Shown here piece by piece: positions 36,703-44,548 of a stretch of DNA of 44,548 nucleotides. Location of the stretch: contig JAHEBM010000025.1 of the NCBI GenBank assembly GCA_024642245.1, positions 1 to 44,548 on the forward strand. Direction: 5' to 3'. The stretch comes from Haliea sp. (GTDB lineage: Bacteria; Pseudomonadota; Gammaproteobacteria; Pseudomonadales; Halieaceae). A program made the position numbers and the translations under genes. The notes below the pieces were generated by a model. It made no database searches. It was not told the DNA's origin and saw nothing but the letters and a program-made list of their open reading frames with translations. Positions within the stretch are counted from its first letter, which is position 1, and each line of letters begins with the position of its first letter.

Positions 36703-37488
36703 ATGGCTGCCACGTATCTTTACCTGTCATTGATTCCCCAAGCGCTGATCGCGTCGATGCTGGCGCCGGAGGCGTTTGGGCGCTATTACGCGCTCGGCGC
36801 CAGGGTGCATTCCCGTGGCGAGGCGATATTTTTCGAGGTAGACCCGACCCTGCTGCCAGATGGCGAGTTTCCGCTGGAGCTGGTGCCCGAGCGTTGTGTG
36901 CCAAAACCCGACGGCCGGCCGAAAAAGTCCGTCTACCTGTCCATTTACCGGGTGCTGTCCCGGATACCGGTTGCCGCACTGGGTAGTTTATACCTGGTGA
37001 CCCGCGATGGCAGGACCCTGGCCCTGGGCCGTTCTCCCTACGCGGTTGACACACAGTGGCGCGCCCATCTTTACCAGGAGTTCTGTCCCATCGATCCGAT
37101 AGTGGCCAGCCTGCTCGAACCGTTGGAATTCTGCCGGGCGATTACCGATCCCCGGCGGCCCGTGCACGTGCCGCGCATCGTCTTTTCCCAGCTGGCCTTG
37201 CGTGGACTTGCCCGGGATCCGGTCAACGGCCTGGCCAGTGACCTGCCCTACCCCAATATCCCGCACCTGCGCGATGTGCTGGCCTCCCTGCTGGGGGGTA
37301 CGGGAAAAAGCAGCAAACTCGTTTTCAAGCAGGCAAACCAGGGCGTCTTTTATCGCACGGTACGCGGTGGTTTCTACGTCGGGGACCAGCAGGACTTCGC
37401 GTTTTACCGTATGCCAACGGTGACTGAGCTGGAGGCCCATCACTTCAGTTGGTGGCGTTCCGCCCAGGCCGTGGCGGCCGATGTCTAG
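36703..37488 (+). CDS. Conserved-looking protein of unknown function
   Basis: I do not recognise this 261-residue protein. The ATG has a strong GGGAGG site six bases upstream, and codon use resembles its neighbours, so the gene is real. The N-terminus (YLYLSLIPQALIASMLAPEAFGRYYALG) is mildly hydrophobic but has no signal peptide or clear membrane span. The middle is rich in beta-prone segments (GEAIFFEVDPTLLPDGEFPLELVPERC, LGSLYLVTRDGRTLALGRSPY), and a Pro/Arg-rich part follows. No catalytic motif stands out. It sits 81 bases after the thiolase gene and 31 bases before hppA on the same strand, so co-expression with the pyrophosphatase is likely. Cytoplasmic location is inferred. Confidence 0.75.
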   Translation: MAATYLYLSLIPQALIASMLAPEAFGRYYALGARVHSRGEAIFFEVDPTLLPDGEFPLELVPERCVPKPDGRPKKSVYLSIYRVLSRIPVAALGSLYLVTRDGRTLALGRSPYAVDTQWRAHLYQEFCPIDPIVASLLEPLEFCRAITDPRRPVHVPRIVFSQLALRGLARDPVNGLASDLPYPNIPHLRDVLASLLGGTGKSSKLVFKQANQGVFYRTVRGGFYVGDQQDFAFYRMPTVTELEAHHFSWWRSAQAVAADV

Positions 37489-37519
37489 GGTCGATATGTC
37501 CAGGCAAGGCTGCTGAAGT

Positions 37520-39712
37520 ATGTATGAACCCCTGTTTTGGCTGGCGCCGGTAAGCGCAGTGATCGCGCTGGCGGTGGCCCGCCGGTTTTTCCTGGATATG
37601 CGGCGACAGGATCCCGGTACACCACTGATGCGCAGGATTGGCGAGCATGTGCGTGGGGGAGCCATGGCATACCTGCGCCAGCAGTACCGCATCATGGCAG
37701 TGGTCTTTGTCCTGCTGGCTCTGCTGTTCGCCGTATTGGCCTACGGCTTCGAGGTACAGAATCGCTGGTTGCCGTTCACTTTTCTGTGCGGTGGCTTCTT
37801 TTCCGCCCTGTCCGGTTATATCGGAATGCAGACTGCAACCCTGGCCTCAACCCGCACGGCGGCGGCGGCGCGCACATCGCTGGGCCTGAGCCTGCGGGTC
37901 GCTTTCCGCAGTGGCGCTGTCATCGGGCTCACCGTGGTAAGCCTGGGCCTGGCCAATTGCGTTGGCTGGTTCCTGCTGGTTGACTGGCTGACACCGGACT
38001 CCACTGATGGCTACCGCCTGGTACTGGTGACCACCACGGTGCTCACATTCAGCATGGGCGCATCGTTGCAGGCGCTGTTCGCGCGGGTCGGCGGGGGTAT
38101 CTATACCAAGGCAGCCGACGTGGGGGCAGACCTGGTGGGCAAGGTCGAGGCAGGCATTCCCGAGGACGATCCGCGCAACCCGGCGGTTATTGCCGACAAC
38201 GTGGGCGACAACGTGGGCGATGTGGCGGGTATGGGCGCCGATCTGTTCGAGTCCTACTGCGGTTCACTGCTCGCCGCATGCGCACTGGGCGCGGCGGCCT
38301 TTGTCGGGGATGGCGTTTTGCAGATGAAAGCCATTACCGCGCCTTTCGTGATTGCCGGCCTGGGAATCTTGCTCTCTATTGTGGGCGTGTACCTGGTGCG
38401 CAGCGGGGAGGGGGCAGACCAGCGGGCATTGCTGGCTGCCCTGTCCCGGGGTATCAATGCCACTGCCCTGCTGGTGCTGCTGCTGTCACTGCCCGCGCTG
38501 TACCTGCTGGGTATGCCGAACTTTTGGGGCAGTTGGGGTGCGGTGGTGGCCGGGCTGCTGACGGGCGTGGTGATAGGGCGTGGCACCGAGTACGCGACGT
38601 CCCCGTCCTACAGTGCGACGCGCATGATCGCCGAGGCGGCACAGAGCGGTCCGGCTACCACCCTTATTGCGGGCATCGGCTCGGGTATGCTCTCTACCAT
38701 CATTCCGGTGATGGCGGTGGTCGTGGGTACGCTGAGCGCCTTCCTGTTCAGCACCGGCTTCGATCTGTCCCGGGTAACGATGGGGCTTTATGGCGTGGCG
38801 ATCGCGGCGGTTGGCATGTTGTCCACCCTGGGTATTACCCTGGCCAGTGATGCCTACGGTCCCATCGCGGACAATGCCGGTGGCAATGCCGAAATGAGCG
38901 GGCTGGGTCCACAGGTCAGGGCGCGCACCGATGCGCTGGATTCACTGGGCAACACCACCGCCGCGACGGGAAAAGGGTTCGCCATCGGTTCTGCGGCGCT
39001 GACGGCACTGGCGTTGATCGCGTCCTATCTCGAAGTGGTTCGTATCGAACTGCTGCATATCGGGCATTCTTTCCTGAGCCTGGGCCACGGTGTAAAAGTG
39101 GCTACCCGGGATGCCACTCTCACGGACTTTATGACTTACTTCGACATCACTTTGTTAAACCCCGTGGTACTGGCGGCTCTTTTCATCGGCGCCATGTCGG
39201 CCTTTGTATTCAGCGGCCTGACCATGCAGGCGGTAGGGCGTGCCGCTGGCAAGATGGTCACGGAGGTGCGGCGCCAGTTCCGGGAAAACCCCGGTATACT
39301 CGAAGGCACCGCCGAACCGGATTATGCCCGTTGTGTGGAGATATCCACCCTGGGAGCCCAGCGAGAAATGATAGGGCCTGCCGTTATCGCGGTGGCGGCA
39401 CCCGTGCTGGTCAGCCTGGTGCTGGGTGTTGCCGGGGTGGTGGGCCTGCTTGTCGGCGGCCTGTGCACCGGCTTTGTCATGGCCGTATTCCTGTCCAATA
39501 CCGGCGGGGCGTGGGACAACGCGAAAAAATATATCGAGGCGGGTCAGCATGGGGGCAGGGGCTCACCAGCGCACCGCGCTGCTGTTATCGGTGACACCGT
39601 TGGCGACCCGTTCAAGGATACTTCCGGCCCCAGCCTGAATATCCTGGTGAAGTTGATGAGTATCATCGCCATTTCGGTGGCGGCGCTGGCGGTGTCGCAC
39701 AGCATGCTCTAG
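37520..39712 (+). CDS. hppA: Membrane-bound ion-translocating pyrophosphatase
   Basis: The 730-residue polytopic protein (about 16 spans) couples PPi hydrolysis to ion pumping. The catalytic signature [20 protein letters not shown] is followed by [20 protein letters not shown], with further acidic motifs [19 protein letters not shown] and [20 protein letters not shown]. Ala481 and Gly484 in [10 protein letters not shown] occupy the positions where potassium-independent enzymes have Lys and Thr, so this enzyme should need potassium. Glu244 in DLFES sits at the gate position seen in sodium pumps, so Na+ transport is possible. That reading is from memory of the family. Ribosome site is weak. It is tail to tail with pldA, 14 bases apart. 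Confidence 0.96.
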   Translation: MYEPLFWLAPVSAVIALAVARRFFLDMRRQDPGTPLMRRIGEHVRGGAMAYLRQQYRIMAVVFVLLALLFAVLAYGFEVQNRWLPFTFLCGGFFSALSGYIGMQTATLASTRTAAAARTSLGLSLRVAFRSGAVIGLTVVSLGLANCVGWFLLVDWLTPDSTDGYRLVLVTTTVLTFSMGASLQALFARVGGGIYTKAADVGADLVGKVEAGIPEDDPRNPAVIADNVGDNVGDVAGMGADLFESYCGSLLAACALGAAAFVGDGVLQMKAITAPFVIAGLGILLSIVGVYLVRSGEGADQRALLAALSRGINATALLVLLLSLPALYLLGMPNFWGSWGAVVAGLLTGVVIGRGTEYATSPSYSATRMIAEAAQSGPATTLIAGIGSGMLSTIIPVMAVVVGTLSAFLFSTGFDLSRVTMGLYGVAIAAVGMLSTLGITLASDAYGPIADNAGGNAEMSGLGPQVRARTDALDSLGNTTAATGKGFAIGSAALTALALIASYLEVVRIELLHIGHSFLSLGHGVKVATRDATLTDFMTYFDITLLNPVVLAALFIGAMSAFVFSGLTMQAVGRAAGKMVTEVRRQFRENPGILEGTAEPDYARCVEISTLGAQREMIGPAVIAVAAPVLVSLVLGVAGVVGLLVGGLCTGFVMAVFLSNTGGAWDNAKKYIEAGQHGGRGSPAHRAAVIGDTVGDPFKDTSGPSLNILVKLMSIIAISVAALAVSHSML

Positions 39713-39726
39713 CGGGGCATGGTTTT

Positions 39727-40755
39727 CTAGAGCGGATCGGTCAGGCTCACACCTATGCCAATACGATTGGTGCTCTCGTTATAATCGATGAGGCTTTCGC
39801 CGTAGCCGTTGAAGTATTGTACGTAGCCGCTGAAGCGCTGGCTGATCGGGAAGGTCCAGTCCAGCTGGAACGAACCCTTGTTGTCACTGCTCAGGTTATT
39901 GCGAAAAGTGAAGCCCAGGGTGTACTCAGGCCATTTCCAGACCCCCTGCAGCTGGCCGTTGCCCATGTAGTCATCGATATGCGGGTTGTCATCATCTTTT
40001 TTGCGCTCCGGTATCCTGTACCAGGTGCTCGCCACCAGCGAGAAGTTCTTGTGCTCGAACAGGGCTGATGCAATCGCCCGGTTCCAGCTGCGCGACAGCG
40101 GCTCGGATTTACCATTCGACTGGTGGTTGATGCTGAAATCAATTCGTGTGTTGTGCACACCCATGAAATGCCAGTCATTGGCGATGCTGAGGATGAGCTC
40201 GGGCTCGTAATTCGTCTCCCTGAAGGGGGAAGATGCGTCGGTATTGTAGGCCTGCATCCAGTTTTGCTGGGTGTAGGCGCCCCAGAGGTTCACGTCTTTA
40301 CCCATGATGTCCTGCCAGATGATGGCTTTCATGCTGATCTGGAACTTGACCTCGGCCTGGTCCATGCCCGTGCCCGGATAGGCGATAGCCCAGGCCTCTT
40401 CATTGATATTGCTGTTGTAGGTAACAGGAAGCAGGTAGTTACGCTGGTGGGGGATGATAACAAAGCGGTTGTTGACGTTTTCTTCCTCTTCTTCAAGCCT
40501 TGGCGAGATGAATTCACCTTCGGCGCTGGACGTCGTGGACATGTCACTGGCCGGCGCAACAGCTGTCTCGGCAATGGCGGCGTCTGCAGCCGCGGGCGCG
40601 GGCGGGACAGGAGCGGCGCGCTCGGCAAGGTCGTCGTAGCAGGCCAGCCTGCTGTGATCGTCAGCCAGGGCGGCGCAATCCGCCAGCCCGCTGATGTCCG
40701 CGGCGGTGACACCGCAGGACAGGAGCGCCGCGATGGGGACGATCAGCTGTTTCAT
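39727..40755 (-). CDS. pldA: Outer-membrane phospholipase A1
   Basis: The 342-residue protein is an outer-membrane barrel enzyme that hydrolyses phospholipids flipped into the outer leaflet. I chose the ATG at 40755, with AGAGG upstream and a signal peptide (residues 1-19, cut near VTAA). Codons further upstream give no signal. The catalytic set is present in INHQSNGKSEPLSRSWNR: His211, Ser213 and Asn225, with Ser221 matching the calcium-site serine of E. coli PldA. A region of about 80 residues precedes the barrel. It has a Cys pair (DCAALADDHSRLACYDDL), an Ala/Pro linker and an acidic run (LEEEEENVN). It is isolated, downstream of the SDF fusion gene on the same strand. Confidence 0.95.
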   Translation of the reverse strand: MKQLIVPIAALLSCGVTAADISGLADCAALADDHSRLACYDDLAERAAPVPPAPAAADAAIAETAVAPASDMSTTSSAEGEFISPRLEEEEENVNNRFVIIPHQRNYLLPVTYNSNINEEAWAIAYPGTGMDQAEVKFQISMKAIIWQDIMGKDVNLWGAYTQQNWMQAYNTDASSPFRETNYEPELILSIANDWHFMGVHNTRIDFSINHQSNGKSEPLSRSWNRAIASALFEHKNFSLVASTWYRIPERKKDDDNPHIDDYMGNGQLQGVWKWPEYTLGFTFRNNLSSDNKGSFQLDWTFPISQRFSGYVQYFNGYGESLIDYNESTNRIGIGVSLTDPL

Positions 40756-40806
40756 CGGTTTACCTCTTTCACACCCGGGCGAGCGACATTTTCCAATAAC
40801 GCGATA

Positions 40807-40825
40807 AGCGGCCTGCTTCGCCGCT
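40807..40825 (-). other. Hairpin between the SDF fusion gene and pldA
   Basis: AGCGGC pairs with GCCGCT across a seven-base loop, about 34 bases after the fusion gene stop on the minus strand. TTATCGCGTTATT follows rather than a true T run, so it may be a weak terminator or processing site. Confidence 0.25.
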
Positions 40826-40858
40826 GCTGGCAGAATGGACAATGCCTCACGATGGGCA

Positions 40859-43039
40859 CTAGTCGGTCCACCCCAGGACATTGCGTATTATCGACCAGCG
40901 CCGCTCGACCTTTGCGGCACCCTGGCCGAGAACCCAGTAGTCGTAGGAGCGCCTGATAATTTCCGCATTTTCGGCATAGACCACCCATTCGTTAACGATA
41001 TCGACCAGTTCTCCGGCATCGCGGGCCATGCCGAAAGCCGATGGAATCCGCACCGGGTGCGGCTGGGGTACCACAACGGTGTATTGTGGGTACAGCAGGG
41101 ACCAGCCGGAGGCGTGTTCCGCCGGCATCAGGAAGGCGTCGATTTCCGGGTGCTTGCCCTCAAAATAGGGCGCCCAGAACTCCACGACAACAAACTCGGC
41201 GTCCGAACCCCCAAAATAATATTGCATGCTGGTTTCTATCTGGCTGGAATCCAGCGGTACCCCGATCTTGAGTCCCCGACTGGCGCGCAGCGCGTCCACG
41301 CTGGCAAACTCGTGACGTCGTTCGTCCCGCACGGCCAGTGCCACGGTACCAGTGAAATAAGGGTCTGACAGGCGCAGGGAGGAAAACCAGAAGGGCCTGT
41401 ACCAGACGCCCGGCATGATATCGATTACACCGTCGGCGAGCATTTGTGGTACATCGGGCCAGTTCACAGGCACGAACTCTGCACTGACCTTGAGCGCGGC
41501 AGCCAGGTTTTCCGATAATTCAATATCGAACCCGACCAACTCGCCGCTGGCATTGAAAAAACTCATGGGCAGGTTTTGAGGGTCATAGCCCACGCGCAGG
41601 GTGCCGCGCTGGAGAATCCGCTCCATGGCGGTCGCCCCGCTAGTACCACTGGCCGGCCCGGGCGTATCGCGCCTGACGATGGTGTCGCTTGACCGGTTGA
41701 CTTCATGCATCTGGCGCACCGCATTGTCCATCTTGTAGGTAGTGTCAAAGCTGACCGCAATCAGCAGCTTCGCTGCGAATATGACCGCGGCGGAACCGCC
41801 GATAATGGCGAAAAGCGCCCGTAGCATTCTGCCGGACTGGAATACCAGGAACCCGCCGGTGGCGGCGGCGCCCAGCAGGGCGACCACGATCAGGTTCATG
41901 GCGGTGACCAGTGCGTCGAACTTGCCTGTGATAATGGTGGTTGGGATATATAACTGGAACAGGTCTCCGGGCAGTCCCATCAAATCCAGCAGGTAGGGCA
42001 GCGCCACCTGTGACTTGGCGAAGTAAGTGGGGATACCGACTGACAGCAGATGCGCATAGTCCGCCAGGGGAAGTGGCGCACCGCTGAACCACGCGGCAAA
42101 GGGGATGAAGAGTAATGTCAGCAGCTTCCCGGCGTTGGGGAAATTGAACATGATTGGAATCAGCGCCTCGGTTGCCGAATCGGTGGTGTTGTCACGTAAT
42201 TGATGGCTGGACAGCAGCAGTTTGCAGCGCTCGATCAGGATGGGCAGGACGATGAACGCGCTATTGGCGATGAATGCAGTGAGCAAGGCATCGCGTGCAA
42301 TGCCGGCGACCTCCCGGTAGCGGAAGGGGGTTACCGCGGTCACCAGAAGTGGCAGTATCAGGAATGTCAGCAGCAGGGCGCCGATCGTGAAGATGGCCAG
42401 GTACACTTCCAGTCGCTGCAATATTTCCGGCTGGATCGTCCCTGCAGTGGCGGCGCCGATAGCAAACACGCCCAGGGGTGTCAGCTCGATGATGAACAGC
42501 GTGATACGCACGATGGCGGCGTTCCAGATGCGCAGTGGCGCCAGCAGTTGTTCCTTGCCTTCTAGCCCGATCAGTCCGATGCCCATCATGCAGCTGAATA
42601 TGACTATCGCGGGTACGACGTTGCGTGACAGGGAGGAAAACGGGTTGGCGGTGAAATACAGGTCGGTGAAGGAAATCGACTGGTGTGGCTCAATGAGTGC
42701 GTGGCTGAAGAACGAGGCACTTTGAATGTCCGGGAAAACCAGTGGCAGGGACACGATGACCAGGCAGGCACAAAGCCATACCAGCAACAACAACAGGCCG
42801 CCTCGAATCGCCAGTCGTTTGGCTTCGGCGGCGTTCAGCTGGCCGAAGGCGATGACCAGGGAGGTGACCAGGTAGGGCAGTACGGTCATTTGCATCAGGC
42901 GAACGTAAATATCCGCAAGAGGCTGCAGCGCGCTGGCCGGTTCGCCGAAAAACAAGCCCGTAAATACGCCCAGTGCCAGGCCGATAAGAATGCGTACAGA
43001 CAGGTCGGACCGTGACCACAGGGAATAGAGTTTTGCCAT
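40859..43039 (-). CDS. SDF-family carrier fused to a periplasmic solute-binding domain
   Basis: The 726-residue protein has two parts. Residues about 10-400 have the span pattern of dicarboxylate/amino acid:cation symporters (IYVRLMQMTVLPYLVTSLV, LTPLGVFAIGA). An additional span (about 405-430, MLRALFAIIGGSAAVIFAAKLL) should place the rest in the periplasm. Residues about 472-700 form a type 3 extracellular solute-binding domain (LQRGTLRVGYDPQNLPMSFFNASGE, LVGFDIELSENLAAAL). The carrier signatures are altered: the NMDGT loop reads NFPNAG (299-304), the serine-rich HP1 reads ANSAFIVLP (258-266), and the aspartate/arginine substrate residues of the last helix are not evident. It is therefore not an ordinary glutamate carrier. 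Its ATG has only GGAAAAC upstream. Confidence 0.85.
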   Translation of the reverse strand: MAKLYSLWSRSDLSVRILIGLALGVFTGLFFGEPASALQPLADIYVRLMQMTVLPYLVTSLVIAFGQLNAAEAKRLAIRGGLLLLLVWLCACLVIVSLPLVFPDIQSASFFSHALIEPHQSISFTDLYFTANPFSSLSRNVVPAIVIFSCMMGIGLIGLEGKEQLLAPLRIWNAAIVRITLFIIELTPLGVFAIGAATAGTIQPEILQRLEVYLAIFTIGALLLTFLILPLLVTAVTPFRYREVAGIARDALLTAFIANSAFIVLPILIERCKLLLSSHQLRDNTTDSATEALIPIMFNFPNAGKLLTLLFIPFAAWFSGAPLPLADYAHLLSVGIPTYFAKSQVALPYLLDLMGLPGDLFQLYIPTTIITGKFDALVTAMNLIVVALLGAAATGGFLVFQSGRMLRALFAIIGGSAAVIFAAKLLIAVSFDTTYKMDNAVRQMHEVNRSSDTIVRRDTPGPASGTSGATAMERILQRGTLRVGYDPQNLPMSFFNASGELVGFDIELSENLAAALKVSAEFVPVNWPDVPQMLADGVIDIMPGVWYRPFWFSSLRLSDPYFTGTVALAVRDERRHEFASVDALRASRGLKIGVPLDSSQIETSMQYYFGGSDAEFVVVEFWAPYFEGKHPEIDAFLMPAEHASGWSLLYPQYTVVVPQPHPVRIPSAFGMARDAGELVDIVNEWVVYAENAEIIRRSYDYWVLGQGAAKVERRWSIIRNVLGWTD

Positions 43040-43214
43040 AGCTGTTTTCCAGATTGGGCGCAGTGACAGGCTCTCGGGGCCGGGTGTAAGCCCTTGCCGT
43101 TTGGGAGAGCCCCCAGCTTATTGGTCACGGGGGTGGTGCTGTCCCGAGTCCCTTGAGTATCATGCTGTGACACCGCCGGCCGGCAGCGGCCCTGGCGATC
43201 AACCCGGCAGCCCG

Positions 43215-44405
43215 ATGCGAGCGCAATTTACGTTGAAGCAACAGTACCAATATTTTCCCGGCCCCGCACATCGAATTGGCAGGTGTTCAGGGTGCGAATG
43301 GGTCGCCAAGCTAAGGAAAGCCGCGTTGCCTGGCCTGCTGCTGGGATTTGCGCTGCTCGCGGCCGCTTGCACGAGCGTGCCGGGTGATGAGCGCCTGCAG
43401 GCAACCCGGGCGGTATTGCCGGCGGCCTCCCCCGGCGTTCTCGCAGATGGTCGCGCGCGTTTCAGGGAGCTGTTTTGTACCCTTGCGCAGGAGCAGGGAG
43501 TCCCGCCGGCCCGGCGCGGCAGCAACTGCGAGCACCTGCTGTGGCACCTCGAAGACGAGCCCGGGCAAGCCGGGGGGGACGCGCCACTGGCGGAAATCGA
43601 TCCCCGGTTGCAGTTTTTTGTGGTGGGAGGGGCGTTTTCCGATTGCTTCGGTCCGGCATCCGTCGCTTACCGGGGCGCAATTGAGCAATTGGCAGGCCAG
43701 GGATACCAGGTGGGGACCGTTGCGATCAGCAGCCGCTCCAGCGCCGGGCATAACGCGCGCATGATCGCGGACACCCTGGCGGCCGCCGGGCAGGCGCCCA
43801 CGGTTTTGCTCGGGTATTCCAAGGGACTCATAGATATCCTGTATTTTCTCAGGGACTATCCGCAGCTTGCCGCCAATGTAGTGGCCGTGGTCAGCATTGC
43901 CGGGCCGATACAGGGCAGCGAGGTTGCGCAGCGCGGCGCCTGGGCCTACGACACTTTTCTGGCGGGCGTTTTTGCCGGTCGCTGTGATCCGGGCGATGGC
44001 GGCGTGGTGGACAGCCTGATGCCCGGGGTGCGGCAGGACTGGTTGGCACGCAATCCACTGCCCGACAGTGTGCGATTTTATACCCTGCTGGCATTTGCCT
44101 CGCGGGAGCATATCGCCAGGGTCCTGCTGCCCAGCTGGCAAATTCTCGCACCCCTGGACCCGCGTAACGACGGCCAGCTCACCCTGGGGGAAGGCACCGT
44201 GCCCGGTTCAACACTGCTGGGCTATGCCAACGCGGACCACTGGGGTATTGCTATCGACATCGAGAATGAACTCAGTTTCCTGGCCGGAAGGCCCGACGAC
44301 ACGCCGTTTCCTCGCAGCCTCCTGTTTGAAGCCGCCTTGCGCTATGTCAGCGAGGACCTCCGCGGGGCGCTGGATACCGCGCCCGCGGCGGGGGATGCAC
44401 TGTGA
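43215..44405 (+). CDS. Lipoprotein alpha/beta hydrolase
   Basis: The 396-residue product (from the ATG at 43215) contains a hydrophobic lipoprotein signal ending LLAAACTS, with Cys52 as lipidation site. A hydrolase core follows, with nucleophile elbow GYSKG (Ser202) and a late YANADHWGIAID that supplies a probable catalytic His. VVAVVSIAGPIQGSEVA after the elbow is typical of lipase/esterase folds. The start is uncertain: 43215 has no good ribosome site and gives a long leader before the hydrophobic core. A TTG at 43326 has AAGGA at about eight bases but would give a signal without positive charge. It diverges from the SDF fusion gene and overlaps the next lipoprotein gene by four bases. Substrate unknown. 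Confidence 0.8.
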   Translation: MRAQFTLKQQYQYFPGPAHRIGRCSGCEWVAKLRKAALPGLLLGFALLAAACTSVPGDERLQATRAVLPAASPGVLADGRARFRELFCTLAQEQGVPPARRGSNCEHLLWHLEDEPGQAGGDAPLAEIDPRLQFFVVGGAFSDCFGPASVAYRGAIEQLAGQGYQVGTVAISSRSSAGHNARMIADTLAAAGQAPTVLLGYSKGLIDILYFLRDYPQLAANVVAVVSIAGPIQGSEVAQRGAWAYDTFLAGVFAGRCDPGDGGVVDSLMPGVRQDWLARNPLPDSVRFYTLLAFASREHIARVLLPSWQILAPLDPRNDGQLTLGEGTVPGSTLLGYANADHWGIAIDIENELSFLAGRPDDTPFPRSLLFEAALRYVSEDLRGALDTAPAAGDAL

Positions 44406-44548
44406 GCCCTTGCCTGAACGCGACTGTGAGTGTCGGCCGCCTGGTACTGCTGTGTCTGTTGCCCTCGCTGCTCATTGCCTGTGCGTCCTATTCCCCCCGG
44501 ACACTTGAGCCCTGTACCCAGCAGTGCAAGGTCTATACCCAGACCCGG
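44402..44548 (+). CDS. Second lipoprotein, N-terminal part (cut by window edge)
   Basis: A GTG overlapping the hydrolase stop (GTGA) opens a frame with no stop to the window end, giving 49 codons. It encodes a lipoprotein signal (GRLVLLCLLPSLLIACAS, lipobox LIAC, Cys near residue 27). A Cys-bearing mature start follows (TLEPCTQQCKVYTQT). Coupling to the hydrolase suggests that they work together at the membrane. No family can be named from this fragment. Confidence 0.65.
   Translation, partial: MSPCLNATVSVGRLVLLCLLPSLLIACASYSPRTLEPCTQQCKVYTQTR

Noticed and set aside
1..44548. tRNA, rRNA, insertion sequence, integrase or prophage
   Set aside because: Reading the intergenic regions and all credible products gave no cloverleaf, transposase, integrase or phage protein.

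Overview
This is a GC-rich, gene-dense chromosomal window with 27 protein-coding genes that I can support. Two are cut by the window ends. I see no rRNA, tRNA, insertion sequence, phage gene or CRISPR array, and no transcription factor gene. The gene set points to a free-living, probably marine, gammaproteobacterium: osmoregulated periplasmic glucan genes opgG/opgH, PldA, MltF, YbiT, a DcaP-type porin, FadL, a PQQ dehydrogenase and a cytochrome P450. A member of Cellvibrionales/Halieaceae would fit, but that placement is inference from gene content only.

Positions 1-6.9 kb (all minus strand) look like an oxidation module for a hydrophobic compound. It holds a cytochrome P450, a FadL-type outer-membrane channel, a DcaP-like porin, a periplasmic protein joining a c-type haem motif to a Vgb-like beta-propeller, and a PQQ-dependent dehydrogenase that runs off the left edge. 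The P450 promoter carries a perfect inverted repeat over its -35 box. Positions 7.0-17.9 kb are a divergent glycogen locus. Leftward are glgC, a GH57 amylase-type enzyme and malQ, with overlapping ends. Rightward are glgB, glgA and a DUF3417-type glgP, followed closely by a cation/proton antiporter. A near-consensus FNR/Anr-like box lies between the two arms.

Positions 19.2-21.0 kb hold a leftward pair of a CBS-domain protein and an ArsB/NhaD/SLC13-like transporter. Positions 21.3-25.4 kb hold opgG, an unrecognised 162-residue gene and an OpgH lacking its usual cytoplasmic N-terminal extension, all overlapping. mltF follows on the other strand. Positions 27.0-33.3 kb encode a Cys/His-rich secreted protein and a CusCBA-type heavy-metal RND efflux system. 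Positions 33.4-39.7 kb hold ybiT, a thiolase-like gene, a gene of unknown function and a membrane pyrophosphatase whose residues indicate potassium dependence and possibly sodium pumping.

Positions 39.7-44.5 kb hold pldA, an unusual fusion of an SDF (glutamate-symporter fold) carrier with a periplasmic solute-binding domain, a lipoprotein alpha/beta hydrolase, and the start of a second lipoprotein gene. Themes across the window are storage of carbon as glycogen, ion-gradient management (three cation-linked membrane proteins), envelope maintenance, and oxidation of hydrophobic substrates. The least explained objects are the gene between opgG and opgH, the SDF-binding-protein fusion with altered signature motifs, and the haem/propeller protein paired with the PQQ dehydrogenase. 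No gap without a gene exceeds 300 bases. The largest are 6810-7071, 21018-21271 and 4016-4245.
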